A stretch of 64,000 nt of DNA from Phlebopus portentosus (GCA_037892935.1 JAYXKI010000004.1:1488001-1552000), one strand, 5' to 3'; positions 1 to 11,300 are shown, counted from the stretch's first letter. Program-made: numbers and translations. Notes: a model not told the origin generated them from the sequence alone.

Positions 1-558
1 GTTTCGAAGATTTGAATCGAGCGGCTCGAGTGTGCGGTCCGCATGGCATAGTATCGACTGGCGCAAGTAATTCACGCAATGATGCTGATGGGGCCAACTG
101 ACCCACTGACCTGCGCCGTATGGGTCGTCGAGATAAATGCGCATCTTCTCAATACAATGCAGCTGATGGAACATCGCAATGCATAGAAAACATGCTTGAT
201 CGCCCATGCGTACGAAGCCGTAGCCAGGAGGGTAAATAGACTCCCACGTTTCAGCAGCAGATGGTCCAGAGATAGGAAAGGTTGTGGGTTCTAGGTCGAA
301 TACTTGTTTGGTTGGAAAGGTTGGCGAAGGAAGAGGAACATGCTCCGGATAACCGTCGCCAATGTAGGCTGCACGGGGTCAGTGAAAGTCACGTTGGCTC
401 CAAATATCGAAGTATATTAGCTCACTGTAAAGATGCCCGGTAGGCTTTGATGTACTTGTGACGAAAACGTTCCAAAAGCGTAGAGAAAAGAGTAAAGCGT
501 TGACTAATGTGCAGAGCACGACGAGTGCATCGCAGAGTATAGCGCGAGTCGTTCGCAT
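1..558 (-). CDS. UstYa-like (DUF3328) oxidase, unit 1 copy, 3' end beyond window
   Basis: Same gene as the complete copy at 40034-40846. The likely ATG is at 558, exon 1 runs to 426, a 57-bp intron (GTGAGC...CAG, with CTGAC branch point) covers 369-425, and exon 2 runs off the left edge. Visible parts are the N-terminal membrane segment, the YIGD(G)YPE block, the WESIYPPGYGFV block and both HxxHC motifs (HQLHC, HQHHC). Relative to unit 2 the first block reads GDGYPE instead of GDDYPE, and a few residues before the first HxxHC differ. No stop codon is seen in the visible part. The last ~95 residues, including the His-rich tail, are outside the window. Confidence 0.75.
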
Positions 559-1096
559 TGGTGGGCCGTCCACTAGATTGCCTTACGATAGGTAGTCTTA
601 ACGAAGTATTACTCCGCCGGAATATGATGATGGTATGCCGCAAAGATGTCCGGCATTATCGGTCTCCATCGAAGTTGATGAAAGGGTGCGACTCCCTGAT
701 AGAAGCAAGCCGCTGCTCCGCGCTTTCTTACAACCGAAACCGGTACGATTCTCATGGTCGTTCGCATAATGCCTATCGTTTCGTTTATCTGAGATCCACG
801 AAGGCAATGTTTTGAATTTGCCTGCGAAAATCAACACAGCCTTTCTTCAGGGTCGAGGGCAGTAGAGTACATGTGCCCAACATTCGCTGGCTGCGACGAT
901 TCACTTATTCCCGAATGGACTTGCGTATCATCCGAAGCAAGGACAATCCAGGTCCATCAGCGCGTTTGCATATTTTACTGTAGGGTTTGCATCTTTCGCC
1001 ATCCTATCGGAAAGTGCGTCTCTTCTCAACATCAGCTACAGCGGTGATTTTACCACTCCACTTCAAAAGATGCAAGACCAGATTTCTCTTTATTCG
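559..1096. other. Non-coding or unassigned 5' flank of the UstYa-like gene
   Basis: No convincing gene. An additional short 5' exon of the UstYa-like gene is possible on the minus strand here (an ATG-led stretch followed by possible GTAATA donor and CTAG acceptor), but I could not join it in frame with the membrane-segment exon, so it is left out. Confidence 0.4.
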
Positions 1097-1109
1097 TAAG
1101 GTAGGGAAA

Positions 1110-1515
1110 CACCGCGTGTTGGGCAGATCTGGGCAGATCACCCCAGAAGAACTCAGATGGCCTGAAGAGACCTGTAGGAAGCTTAGTGTAGATGATCTGT
1201 GATAGACGTACCGTAGATGAGAATAGACTGTCTGCTTTGAGCTACGAAAGGCGAGTGCAGATGGTCTGACCTAAGGTTTTCCCAGATGAGTTTAGGTAAG
1301 CTGGCCTCACCTAGGTGAAGCCAGTTAAGATAATCTACGGTGAGGTAAGCGCAGATGAGATTAGATGGTCTGCACAGATCAGGCCAGATCCGTATAGACC
1401 GTCTAATCTCATCTAGAATGAGGTCATCTGAGGTGATCTGCGGCGAGGTCAGTCCAGATAAGATTAGATGATCTGGACTGATCACTGCAGATCAGTGCAG
1501 ATCCCCTGTCCTCAC
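1110..1515. repeat. Left subterminal repeat region of the Plavaka-type element
   Basis: More than a dozen short words of the type CAGATCA, TAGATGATCTG, CAGATGGTCTG and CAGATGAG occur in both orientations. The same vocabulary fills the right end at 14575-14788 and is absent from the middle. In CACTA elements such subterminal arrays bind the element-encoded DNA-binding protein; that role here is inference. Confidence 0.65.
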
Positions 1516-1761
1516 CTACCATCATCACTGTCCAGACACAATGCCAGCGTGACAAGCTCACCGGTATCCCTTCAAGTTGGACTTGAACGCCCAACACCGG
1601 CCTCTTATCATCTGGTATGGGTCGCAAGGTAAGTTTTTTCCTCCGTACAATATATCTCACACTTACAATAAATTTATTAGGACCGCTGGTGTGATTGCCT
1701 GATATGCATCAGGATTTCTGGCCATCCGGATGGCCAATTGGTGGCATATACAACTTGGCGA

Positions 1762-2179
1762 TGTAAGGACTCGAACATTTTCCTTTTCTTTTCTTATGTC
1801 ATCATTCATTTTAATATTCTTTTTCCTTTTCTTTTATTTTTCTTATGCGCTTATTCATCCAACTGCTGGAACATTCCACAACATTCTATCACGCTCACTA
1901 ATCATCTCATTCCTTATCATGTGACTTCCTATTAGAGTAGACCTTTCCCGCACTCAAAGTCTATATAAGTAGATAGTTTGACTCTTTCGTTCCTTGTCTT
2001 TCTATTCTACTTACCTTCACTGCGACATAGGTATCTACTCTTGTATTATTAGTTTGTTGAATTCTACTTACCTTCACTGCAACATAGCGTGCGTATAGCC
2101 CGGCAACTCGCGTTAGCCAGTTGTTTGTTGTTGTGTTGGCTGCCTCGAGATCGACGCCCGTTAGTCTCGCTGCCTAACA
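1762..2179 (+). repeat. 5' LTR of chromovirus A (418 bp)
   Basis: TG...CA ends. A pyrimidine-rich stretch lies near the start, then a TATATAA box at 1963-1969, a predicted R start near 1995, and two copies of a 57-bp repeat (CTACTTACCTTCACTGC... and GGTATCTACTC... words) before the GC-rich U5 end. Confidence 0.95.
1963..1969 (+). promoter_or_regulatory. LTR TATA box
   Basis: TATATAA in the context GTCTATATAAGTAG, conserved in every LTR of the family in this window. Its position 33 bp before the GTCTTTCTATT motif is the usual TATA-to-start distance, which supports that motif as the mRNA 5' end. Confidence 0.7.
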
Positions 2180-2180
2180 T

Positions 2181-2191
2181 AATAGAAAGAC
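2181..2191 (+). promoter_or_regulatory. Primer-binding site, predicted self-priming (Tf1/sushi type)
   Basis: AATAGAAAGAC begins one base after the 5' LTR. It is the exact reverse complement of GTCTTTCTATT at 1996-2006 in the LTR, 33 bp past the TATA box, where the transcript should begin. No tRNA 3'-end complement (TGG...) is found here. The pair is conserved in B (18399-18409 / 18584-18594), C (41799-41809 / 41984-41994), D (minus, 37596-37606 / 37468-37478), E (57802-57812 / 57987-57997) and the 28.6 kb fragment (28623-28633). In Tf1/sushi elements the first 11 nt of the mRNA anneal to the PBS and prime reverse transcription; the match in length is exact. Confidence 0.75.
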
Positions 2192-2576
2192 CTACTCTCG
2201 AACCCGTGGGTTAACTACTCGTTTGTCGCTACTCCACGCAGGAGACACATCGACGGTCAATGACCGCACCCATCCCGGATTTATCCGAGCAACCCCTATC
2301 TTGCCCGTCAAGGTCCGACTGACTTTGACGTGTCCTGATAGTTCCCAAAATAATCAATCAACCCTCCAATCGTGGCACTCCGAATCACTCTTCTGTGGAA
2401 CTCGCATCAGCTGTTCTCTTAGGTGACTCATAGAGTCCAATCATCATCAAGCATCTCGTTCATCATCTACCTCGGTGCCTTCCGACTAGTCATCAATTTC
2501 AAAGACGAGCTGGTCATCCGAAGTCGGTCCCGTCTGAACACCATCCCGATCCCCGTTCCACCTCTGGCCTATCAAG

Positions 2577-4028
2577 GTGGATCTAACTGATGATCAGTGG
2601 GTGGCTCTCCCGACAAACACTAGGTGGAGCGCGTCGCGAGGACAGTATATCGTCAAGTCGGGCGATCAAACCTTCATTGCTTGGTGGGACGAGACTGCGA
2701 AGAAGTGGTACTCTACCAGAGGGGACAAGTCCCAATATTGGAGAGCGAAACAAGAGGGTGACGTAGATGATCCTGCACCCCCTACCCCCACACGATCAAT
2801 GGCTTCATTACCAGGGCCATCAACATCGACAGGTCAGACGTCAGCTCCACCCATAGCACCCTTGTTGTCTTTCACCGAACCACGAGAGCCAGCTCCGCTC
2901 GTACCAACAGACAAAGAGGAGGAAGACGAAGAAGAAGAACAAGAGATGTCATTGTCGAAAGAGTCAATAACGGACCTTGCTACAGCGATCGCGCTAGCAC
3001 TCCAAGCGGCAGGAGAAGGAACAAGCCAAGGATCGAAGATGAACAAGGTTCATGTCGCCAAGCCCTGAGACTTCGACGGTGAACATGGATATGTCGACTT
3101 CAAACGAGAGCTGCGCCTGTATGTTTATGCGTCAGAGTCAGAGTTTAGGATGAGCAAAGCAAAGATCATGTTTGCTCTGTCGTATATGAAGAGCGGTGCT
3201 GCTGCGAGCTGGGCAGAAAGCTACACGAGTGGTGCAATTGACAAACAGGGTAGGATAGCATTCAAGAACACTTGGGATGCTTTCCTAAAGAAACTTGACA
3301 CCTCGTTTGATGATCCGGCTCATTCCCAGAAGGCCTTCAAAAGGCTCGACGCGATGTACCAAGGGGACCTCAACACCGACGAGTTCTTCAATAAGTTTGA
3401 CATCTGTCAAGTTGACGCTGGACTGGCCACCAAGGCTCATGACGAATGGCTGATGAGTCGCTTGAAATGAGCACTAAACCTGAAGGTGGTTGAAGGTATC
3501 ATGCGCCTACCCAATGAGCCGACAACGTATGAGGAATTCAAGAAGGCTGCGGTCAAGGTCGACAGGGTCGAGCGTCAGATCAGGGATCTAATGGCCGAGC
3601 GTAGGAGGAAGACGGTCAGCTCAACAGTGATGAAACCAGCGCCACCGCCACTAAGACATCCGGTGCCGCCTCAACAAGTGACTCGCCCTTTCATCCCTCC
3701 CGCCCAAGATCATCGTGATGCAACTGGAGTAACATATGGGGGCCTAGGTCAGCCGATGGAGGTGATGATGAATTAGGCGCATCGCGCATGCACTTGCTAT
3801 AAGTGTGGTCAAGTGGGCCACTACATTCGGGAATGCCCTCGAGGCCGTGAAGCGATACGCGCAATCATTGCAGCCTTTGTTCCAGCAGACAGAAAGGCGC
3901 TCTTTGAGGAACTCGGCCAAATGAAGAAATCCTCCTTTGAAGAGGTTGACGACATCAATGTGCGAGCAGTGCCAACTGAACTGGAAGAACTCGTGGATGG
4001 CGAGGGTTTTCCAGAGGACCAGGCATAG
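2577..4028 (+). pseudogene. gag of chromovirus A, broken by stops
   Basis: One continuous frame recognisable from VDLTDDQ to the natural TAG at 4026-4028. It is interrupted by TGA at 3066 and 3468 and TAG at 3774; each corresponds to CGA or CAG in element C. It encodes the family's acidic/proline-rich N-terminal part, a capsid-like region (KIMFALSYMKSGAAASWAES) and a CCHC zinc knuckle CYKCGQVGHYIREC near 3795-3837. Element C starts the protein at an ATG that is ACG here (2505-2507), and a further TGA lies at 2535. Gag would form the virus-like particle; this copy cannot make a full protein. Confidence 0.9.
4004..4010 (+). promoter_or_regulatory. Predicted -1 ribosomal frameshift heptamer (gag-pol)
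   Basis: GGGTTTT lies in the gag frame as G GGT TTT, the canonical X XXY YYZ arrangement, 15 bases before the gag TAG. The pol frame is exactly the -1 frame and is open from here through the gag stop. The same heptamer in the same phase is present in C (43807-43813) and D (minus, 35659-35665); in B and E it has become GAGTTTT. No downstream structure was computed. Confidence 0.65.
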
Positions 4029-7000
4029 ACGTCGGAACGACTGGTTGGTTTCCTAAAGGACTCTTTTCATTGGACTCGTTAAAATATAATCGTCCTGTTG
4101 TACAATACCAAGATGCGAATATCAGTGATGGTTTCACCCTTCGAAAACTCCTTACCGACGTAATACCTGATGAACCTGAAGCAGACGACAATGACTTCGA
4201 CGTCTACACAGATTTGTTGGTCAGAAAAGTGAATGCGCAAGCAGGCAATTCAAACGAGCTTAGTGTGGAAGAGCGAAATCAAACTGCTATAAAAAATGAG
4301 GTTGAGGCGGAAGCACCTTACCGCGAGAACGTTGTTGCTCAGGCGAATGATACTGAAGCAGTATGGGATGTGGTTGGCAGACGCACGGCTGAGGTATGGT
4401 GCGAGGGCATAGTGGATGCAGATCAATTCGTCCGGAGGGCGGGAGGAAAAGAGTTGGACGCCTTTGTTAGCATCGTACATCCAAAGATAGCAGGCGATGA
4501 TGAAGTAGATTTGTCAAACCCTCTACTCGGAGAGGAAAACTTCATCGATGCTCATGCACTAATCGACTCGGGATGCACGGGTTCATGTATCGATGAAGGT
4601 TTTGCCAAACAATACGGTTTCCCCACCCAAAGGTACATTCGGCCTAGACCAGTCTTCAATGCTGATGGAACAAGCAATGAGGCGGGATTGATCAAGGAAT
4701 ATGTAGTCGTACAAATGTTCTTTGGGAAACACGAAGAGGAGATACGACTGGCGGTGACATCCTTAGCATCGAGCAACATCTTCCTCGGACATGACTGGTT
4801 GACGAAGCACAATCCTGAGATCGACTGGAGGTCGGGAACAGTCAAGTTCACGCATTGCCCTGATGAATGTGAGTCGTCACTATTGAGCGAGGAGATAGAT
4901 GAAGAGTTTGTGAGGAATGTGCAGATGAAGGAGGCAGCGAAGTGGCCACCTTATCTGGAAGAATACACAGACGTCTTTAGTGAAGAATCATTTGAACGCC
5001 TACCAAACCATCGAACTTGGGACCATGCTATCGACTTGAAGCCAGATTTTAAGCCCAGCGATTGCAAGGTTTACCCATTGTCGCTGAAAGAACAAGAGGC
5101 AATGAAGGAGTTCATCAAAGAGAACCTAGCATCTGGACGCATCCGACAGTCGAAATCCCCAATGGCATCTCCATTCTTCTTTATTAAGAAGGAAGATGGG
5201 AGCTTACGAGCAATCCAAGACTATCGAAAGCTTAACGAAGGAATGGTTAAGAACAAATACCCGTTGCCATTGATAAATGAGCTCATCGATAAGGTCAAGG
5301 ATGCGAAATACATCACAAAGCTTGACGTTCGCTGGGGATATTACAACATTCGGATTCACGAAGGCGATGAATGGAAGGCGGCGTTTAGGACAAATTTAGG
5401 CTTATTCGAACCAACAGTCATGTTTTTCGGATTATGCAATGCGCCAGCGACATTCCAAGGTTTCATGAACGATATCTTTCGAGAAATGATTCATGAGGGT
5501 ATCGTCATCATTTACCTCGACAACATTCTCATTTTCTCGAATGATTTGGAGGAACATCGCCAACGCACCAAATGAGTCTTTGAGATCCTATGTCAAAATG
5601 GACTTTTCCTGAAGCCGCAGAAATGTGAGTTCAAGGTTGATACAGTTAAGTATCTCGGACACATCATTGGTAATGGCAAGGTTCGAATGGACCCGAAAAA
5701 GACAACAGCGGTTCAGGAGTGGCCAATCCCGCAAAATGTTCACAAACTGCAACAATTCCTGGGACTAGGGAATTGGTTGCGACGATTTGTAAAGGACTAT
5801 AGCTCTGTCATTAAACCCCTGACGACACTGACGGGTAAGGTGGAATGGAAGTGGGGAGAGGAGGAACAACGAGCATTCAAAGAGTTGAAGGGTCGGTTGA
5901 GTAGTCCCCCGGTTCTAGCCATCCCGAATGAGGAGGGTCCTTTCCGGGTCGAAGCAGATGCGTTGGACTTTGCATCTGGAGGAGTGCTCCTTCAGAAACA
6001 AGACGACAAGTGGAAAGTGATAGCCTATCGATCGTTGACCTTCTTGGAGGCCGAACAAAATTACGAGATCTATGACAAAGAGATGCTCGCAATCGTTCAA
6101 GCTCTTAAGGAATGGCGACAATACCTCCAAGGAGCCAAGAGACCTTTCGAAGTATGGACTGATCACGCAAACTTGACGTATTTCCGATCGCCTCAAAAGT
6201 TGAATTGTCGACAAGCTCATTGGCGACTCGATTTAGCCAAATTCGACTTCACGTTAGTACACAAGCCAGGGAAGACATTGGGCAAGGCTGACATATTGTC
6301 ACGACGGGCGGACTACAACAAGGGCGAACGGGATAATAAGGATGTCACATTCATCAGAGATGAATGGCTGGTCAGAGGAGTGGTAGAGACGTCAAGAGAC
6401 GTGTTGATCGAGAAGATTCGAAAAGCACAAATGGAGTTGAATGGGGAAGAGAGACCGACGAACTTAGTGTTTGTAGATGGGTTGTGGAAAAAGGAGGTGA
6501 CGGTTAAGCTCTCGACAACAAAGACGAAGAAGTTTCAAAATGTTTTCGTACCGACGAGCATGAGGGAGGAAGTGATGAGGGAGTGTCACGACTCGACGTT
6601 GGCAGGCCACCCAGGAGCGAACAAGACCGTTGCACTAGTGAACAGAAGTTTCTGGTGGCCTAACATGTATGTCAATATCAGGAATTACGTGCGAGGATGC
6701 GATCGTTGTCAGCGAACGAAGGCCCTCAGAACAACAAGGGCAAAGGTTTTGCACCCTAACGAGGTGCCGGAGGCGTCATGGCAAGTTGTCATGGTCGACC
6801 TGATCGGAGAGTTGCCAGAGTCAAATGGATTTAACGCAATTTGTGTGGTAGTCGATCGCTTCAGCAAACAAATCCATGCGATACCAACGATGACGAAATT
6901 GACGGCAGAAGGGATGGCCAGGATTTACAGGGACCATGTCTTCCGGTTGCACGGCTTACCTCAAAAGATCATCCACGACCGAGGAGTACAGTTCGATGCG

Positions 7001-7942
7001 AAGATGATGAGGGAGTTGTACAAACTCCTTCACATCGAAGGCAATCCATCAACGGCATACCACCCTCAAATGGACGGACAGACGGAATGAGTTAATCAAG
7101 AACTCGAACAGTACCTTCGACTATACATCAATCATTGACAATCAGACTGGGCGGACTGGCTAGCTCTCACAGAGTTTGTGCACAACAATCGTGAACATTC
7201 GGCGACCAAACTATCACCCTTCTTCATCAACACGGGACAACACCCTTCAGACTTCATGGGCATTGGAATGACTTCGTCCAATCTATCGGCAGAAGAGTTT
7301 GCCAAACATGTCAAGGGAATACACGAACTCGCTCAGGCCAATCTGACTCAGGCCAATGAAGACATGAAATGCTTTTATGATCATCACGCTGGAAAATCGG
7401 TAGTCTATGAGATGGGACAAAAGGTCTTCTTGGATGGTCGAAACATTAAGATGATCCGACTGATGAAGAAGATGGATGACAAATGGTTTGGCCCATTCGA
7501 GGTTATGGAAAAGGTGGGCGCGAGCGCATATAAGCTAAAGATCCCGAAGACATGGAAACACGTTCATCCCATCTTTAACGAGATCCTGCTCAAACTGGCC
7601 GTTCAACCATCTTTCGAATCACAAAAGAAGCTGCCTCCACCCCCGCCAGTGATCATTGATGAACAAGAAGAGTACGAGGTTGAAGAAATACTCGACTCAC
7701 GTCTACATCGAGGAAGGCTCCAGTTCTTGGTCAAGTGGGTTGGATATGAGGAAGCGACATGGCAGCCGGAATCCGACGTCAAGGATAATGCACAGGAATC
7801 AATTCAAGAATTCTATCGCAAACATCCTGGAGCTCCGCGAAAGTTAACAATACCTCGACAAAGCATGCGAGCACTGTATAGGTTCACATCGTCAGAAGGA
7901 TTATGTGGTTGGTCAGGACGCCCAACCTTGAGAGGGGGGTGA
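4008..7942 (+). pseudogene. pol of chromovirus A: PR-RT-RNase H-IN-chromodomain, broken
   Basis: Domains in order: aspartic protease (ALIDSGCTG, near 4555), reverse transcriptase (core near 5510-5525 reads YLDNIL instead of YLDDIL, losing a catalytic Asp), RNase H (DALDFASG near 5955), integrase with HHCC finger (HPGANKT...CDRC, near 6600-6715) and DDE core (VDLIGE, HDRGVQFD), and a C-terminal chromodomain near 7667-7835 (EYEVEEILDS...KWVGYEEATW). TGA codons at 5573, 7088 and 7136 interrupt it; all replace CGA or CAA seen in sister copies. The natural TGA (7940-7942) abuts the 3' LTR, so the polypurine tract AGAGGGGGG is coding. Confidence 0.92.
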
Positions 7943-8303
7943 TGTAAGGACTCAAACATTTTCCTTTTCTTTTCTTATGTCATCATTCATTTTAATATTC
8001 TTTTTCCTTTTCTTTTATTTTTCTTATGCGCTTATTCATCCAACTGCCGGAACATTTCACAACATTCTATCACGCTCACTAATCATCTCATTCCTTATCA
8101 TGTGACTTCCTATTAGAGTAGACCTTTCCCTCACTCAAAGTCTATATAAGTAGATAGTTTGACTCTTTCGTTCCTTGTCTTTCTATTCTACTTACCTTCA
8201 CTGCGACATAGCGTGCATATAGCCTGGCAACTCGCGTTAGCCAGTTGTTTGTTGTTGTGTTGGCCGCCTCAAGATCGACGCCTGTTAGTCTCGCCGCCTA
8301 ACA
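7943..8303 (+). repeat. 3' LTR of chromovirus A (361 bp, one 57-bp unit)
   Basis: Same ends and TATA box as the 5' LTR but lacks one 57-bp repeat copy. Right next to it is the GGCGA target duplication. Confidence 0.95.
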
Positions 8304-8395
8304 GGCGAGTGCACAACAAGAATAGAGGGCAACATAGGCCCTATGTGCGGAATACCGACAGAACACGACTCGAACTTTTTTCAACAGTGACTCAG

Positions 8396-11300
8396 ATGAC
8401 TGCTGCAGATGAGTTTCCGCCCACACATATGCCCTCAGGTGTACAGCAACAAGTAAGTTCTGCCACTCTGGGAGGATATCTTGAACAGATGGATGGAGAT
8501 GGACTGGACGAGATGCAATACTTTGTCAGGTAAGATTGTATTTTCTTTGTAAATATATAGCATTTTTTGAACAATATTTTTTTGCATTAATCACAACTCG
8601 GCTCACAGCCAGGGGTCTGGTTCAACGTCATATGACATGGACCTGAACAGTTCGCTGTGGCAGCAAGACACGTACCTATCTGAACACGAGACGGCCGTGG
8701 AATTTGCAGACAATAGTGGAGGCTTCCACATTTATACAGAAACTCAGCAAGATTTGCCCCAGGAAAGTGCTCCAACGGACCAGCAAGAAACCTTGCTGGT
8801 CCATGATGAACAAGGACTTGATTACCCATCTCAGGAACCATACAAACGTGGAGGGCCCCTCTAGTCATCTGCCACCCAGTCATGCCTCCTTGGGGACAAT
8901 GCATGCCCAACCAATCAAAGTACGTCATACTTCACTCGACTGATCAGTGCTACCTATTAATGCATCTATATTCTGCTAGCACAAGAAGGACATACATTTC
9001 CCAATTCCATTCTTTCTCTACCAGACAACCACTCCAAGTATGCATTTCACTTTGATGCTCCGCAGCCGCAGCCGCAGCCTCGACTGGCTTTTGAAGCCGC
9101 TGCTGATCAAAAATTTTGGCACCCGGTTCTGTTACTTGTCCCCTATCTCAACCTGCAGCATCATTCATCTCACAGGGTATGCAATCTCATTCTCAATCCT
9201 TCCAGATAATGTTTTCGCATTTAGGACTACTAAATGAAGGTTCCAGACCTGCTAGGACCCTCCGAACCGTCTTCAACTCTATTGGTTTGAAGGATCCATT
9301 CTTGATTCTTCCAATGTGTCCGACTTGCCGCCGGGTTTATCCACATGACTCTGATACTGATCTGAAATGTTCTAATTGCCTTGTACCTCTTTTCCAGCTG
9401 AAATCAACCTTAAATGTGAGCCTCGACGGCTCGCATTCAAAGTCAAATAAATTGGTAAGTGCACCTCGACTGAAATGTCCTTTTTTTCCTTTAGGCTTCC
9501 AAATACCAGCAATTGTTTGCCAGTTCGAGAAGGAACTAGAGGAGTCCCTCGTGGTGCAAGATGTGGAAGGGAAGCTTAGGGATATACAGGATGGACAAGT
9601 GTGGAGAGAGGCTTGAGCGAATGACAGCTCACCTTTTTTCTCACCAAGGAATCCTAGTGACTTGAGAATCGGGCTCATCTTACACTTTGATGGGTGAGTC
9701 AATTTCTGTCATAAAATTCTCTTTGTTGACTATTTCTATATGTAAACTATTAGTTTTGGTGGTGAGAGAGGCAAAAACGGCCTATCGTATAGCTCAGGAG
9801 TCCTGTCATACTCCATAGCTAATCTCCCGGTGCATCTCAGGTAAGTTTTATTGTGGGTCAATTGGTGTCTTTCTGTTCTAACGACCGAAACCTTTTTCTC
9901 TCAGGTATAATCTGGAGAACCTCTTACTTGTAGCTTTAACTCCAGGGCCCAAAGAATCTTTGTGCGATGAACTCCAGCATGTTCTGGAGGCTGCAGTGGA
10001 CGACAAGCTATGGTTATACAATGAGGGAATCATTATGAAGACAGAAAAATTTCCTGAAGGTAAGTATCCGATCCCTCGTTTGCTATACTGGTTGCTTGCG
10101 GAACTGTTAAAGCATGTCAACCTCTTGAGTGACGAGGCATCGAAACTGTATAGATATGATAGTTTCAGCCATTTGTTCAAATGCCGAGTCTCTTGGCTTG
10201 GTTTTTCTGACTTATATGTTTCTTAACAGGTCGTTGCTGTCAAGTATATTTGCTTGCTGATGCCTGTGATCATCCGGCCCTATGTCGGGTTTGTGGCTTC
10301 GCTGATCATGGACACCTTACACGATTTTGCACAAGATGCAAAATACCACGGTCTAACTTAACGACACGAGATGCTTTCACAAAAGGTGAGTACTCTATGC
10401 ATTTTCTGATTCAGTTTGTCTCATTGTCTGTTCTCACAGCATATCCGCCTCGCACGAATGAAGAACACCGATCACAGGCACGAGCGTACAAAGCCGCTAG
10501 ACCTGGTGATGGGTCTAATGAGCACGAGGGTCTGTTCAAGGAACACAGCTCTCTTTATTACACACTCTCTCGCCTACCTTACTTCGATGCTATACGTATG
10601 TTGGTTCTTGATCCAATGCACAATATACTTCTCGGTGAGTGATCAAAAAACCATTCTGCATCTCTCATGAAGGCTTATTATGTATATTTATATAGGTCTG
10701 TGCAAGACTCAGTGGCTTGAATTATGGGTGAAAAGCAGCATTCTTCGAGAATGTACAGCTCGGAAACTACAAGAACTGGATCAAATACATCAATATTTAC
10801 AGATGGTAAGTCATGTTTATTTGATACGATGGAGACTTGCTGACTTCTGCCAATATAGACAGTTTGAGATGCTAGCATGGGTCGGTCGTCTACCTAATCA
10901 AGTCGGATACCCAGCTGGCAGTTCACTTTCTGCAGACGAGTACAAAGCACTTGTGCTTGTGTACTGTCCACTGATAGTAAGCTATACTTTCTTTGTTTAT
11001 TTCTTTTCTGATTTTTCTTTGATCTACCACAGATTCCTCTCATATGGCGTGAATGGCAGCCAGTCACACAAGATGAATGGCAGAAGGCAATGAAAAGGAA
11101 GGAGAAAGTTACTTGAACAGCTGAGGCATCTGCAGATCAGATGCCTCAGCTTCGCATGCATCCTGATGATGCGAAAAACTTTCTGAAGCTCGCAACCACC
11201 CTCAAAATCCTACTTGGACAAAATATTCATATAGCAGACCTGGAAAGAGCTGAGCAGTTGCTCAGAGATTACCTTGTTGGATTCCTTATAGTGAGCACAT

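Larger units (their letters stand above)
1762..8303 (+). mobile_element. Chromovirus A (Ty3/gypsy), full length with TSD
   Basis: LTRs begin TGTAAGGAC and end CCTAACA. A perfect 5-bp target duplication GGCGA is present at 1757-1761 and 8304-8308. The element interrupts the 5' part of the Plavaka-type transposon. The order gag - protease - RT - RNase H - integrase - chromodomain is complete, but there are premature stops in gag and pol and the RT catalytic YLDD is YLDN. It is therefore a dead copy. The 5' LTR has two copies of a 57-bp repeat and the 3' LTR one. Confidence 0.95.

Noticed and set aside
1097..1109. AGGTAGGGAAA and its inverted copy at 15405-15415 taken as the ends of the large Plavaka-type element
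   Set aside because: The CACCGYGTGTTG ends with AAA duplications lie just inside, and the outer pair completes a separate 29-bp TIR across the insertion, so it belongs to the older MITE-like element.
1110..1515. CRISPR-like or regulatory array in the AGATGATCTG region
   Set aside because: Words are short, irregularly spaced, in both orientations and tied to transposon ends; the genome is eukaryotic.
2186..2225. tRNA-like words on the minus strand of the leader (GAGTGGTTAA and GGTTCGAG), suggesting a tRNA(Ser)-related primer site
   Set aside because: No cloverleaf can be drawn and no 3'-end complement follows the LTR. The perfect 11-nt self-complementary pair is a better explanation of priming.
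2834..3046. Serine-rich antisense frame opposite the Glu-rich stretch of gag
   Set aside because: Simple consequence of GAA/GAG runs on the coding strand.
4250..6220. Open frames of 70-110 codons antisense to gag and pol in all chromovirus copies
   Set aside because: They recur only as shadows of the conserved sense frames and show no domain or independent conservation.
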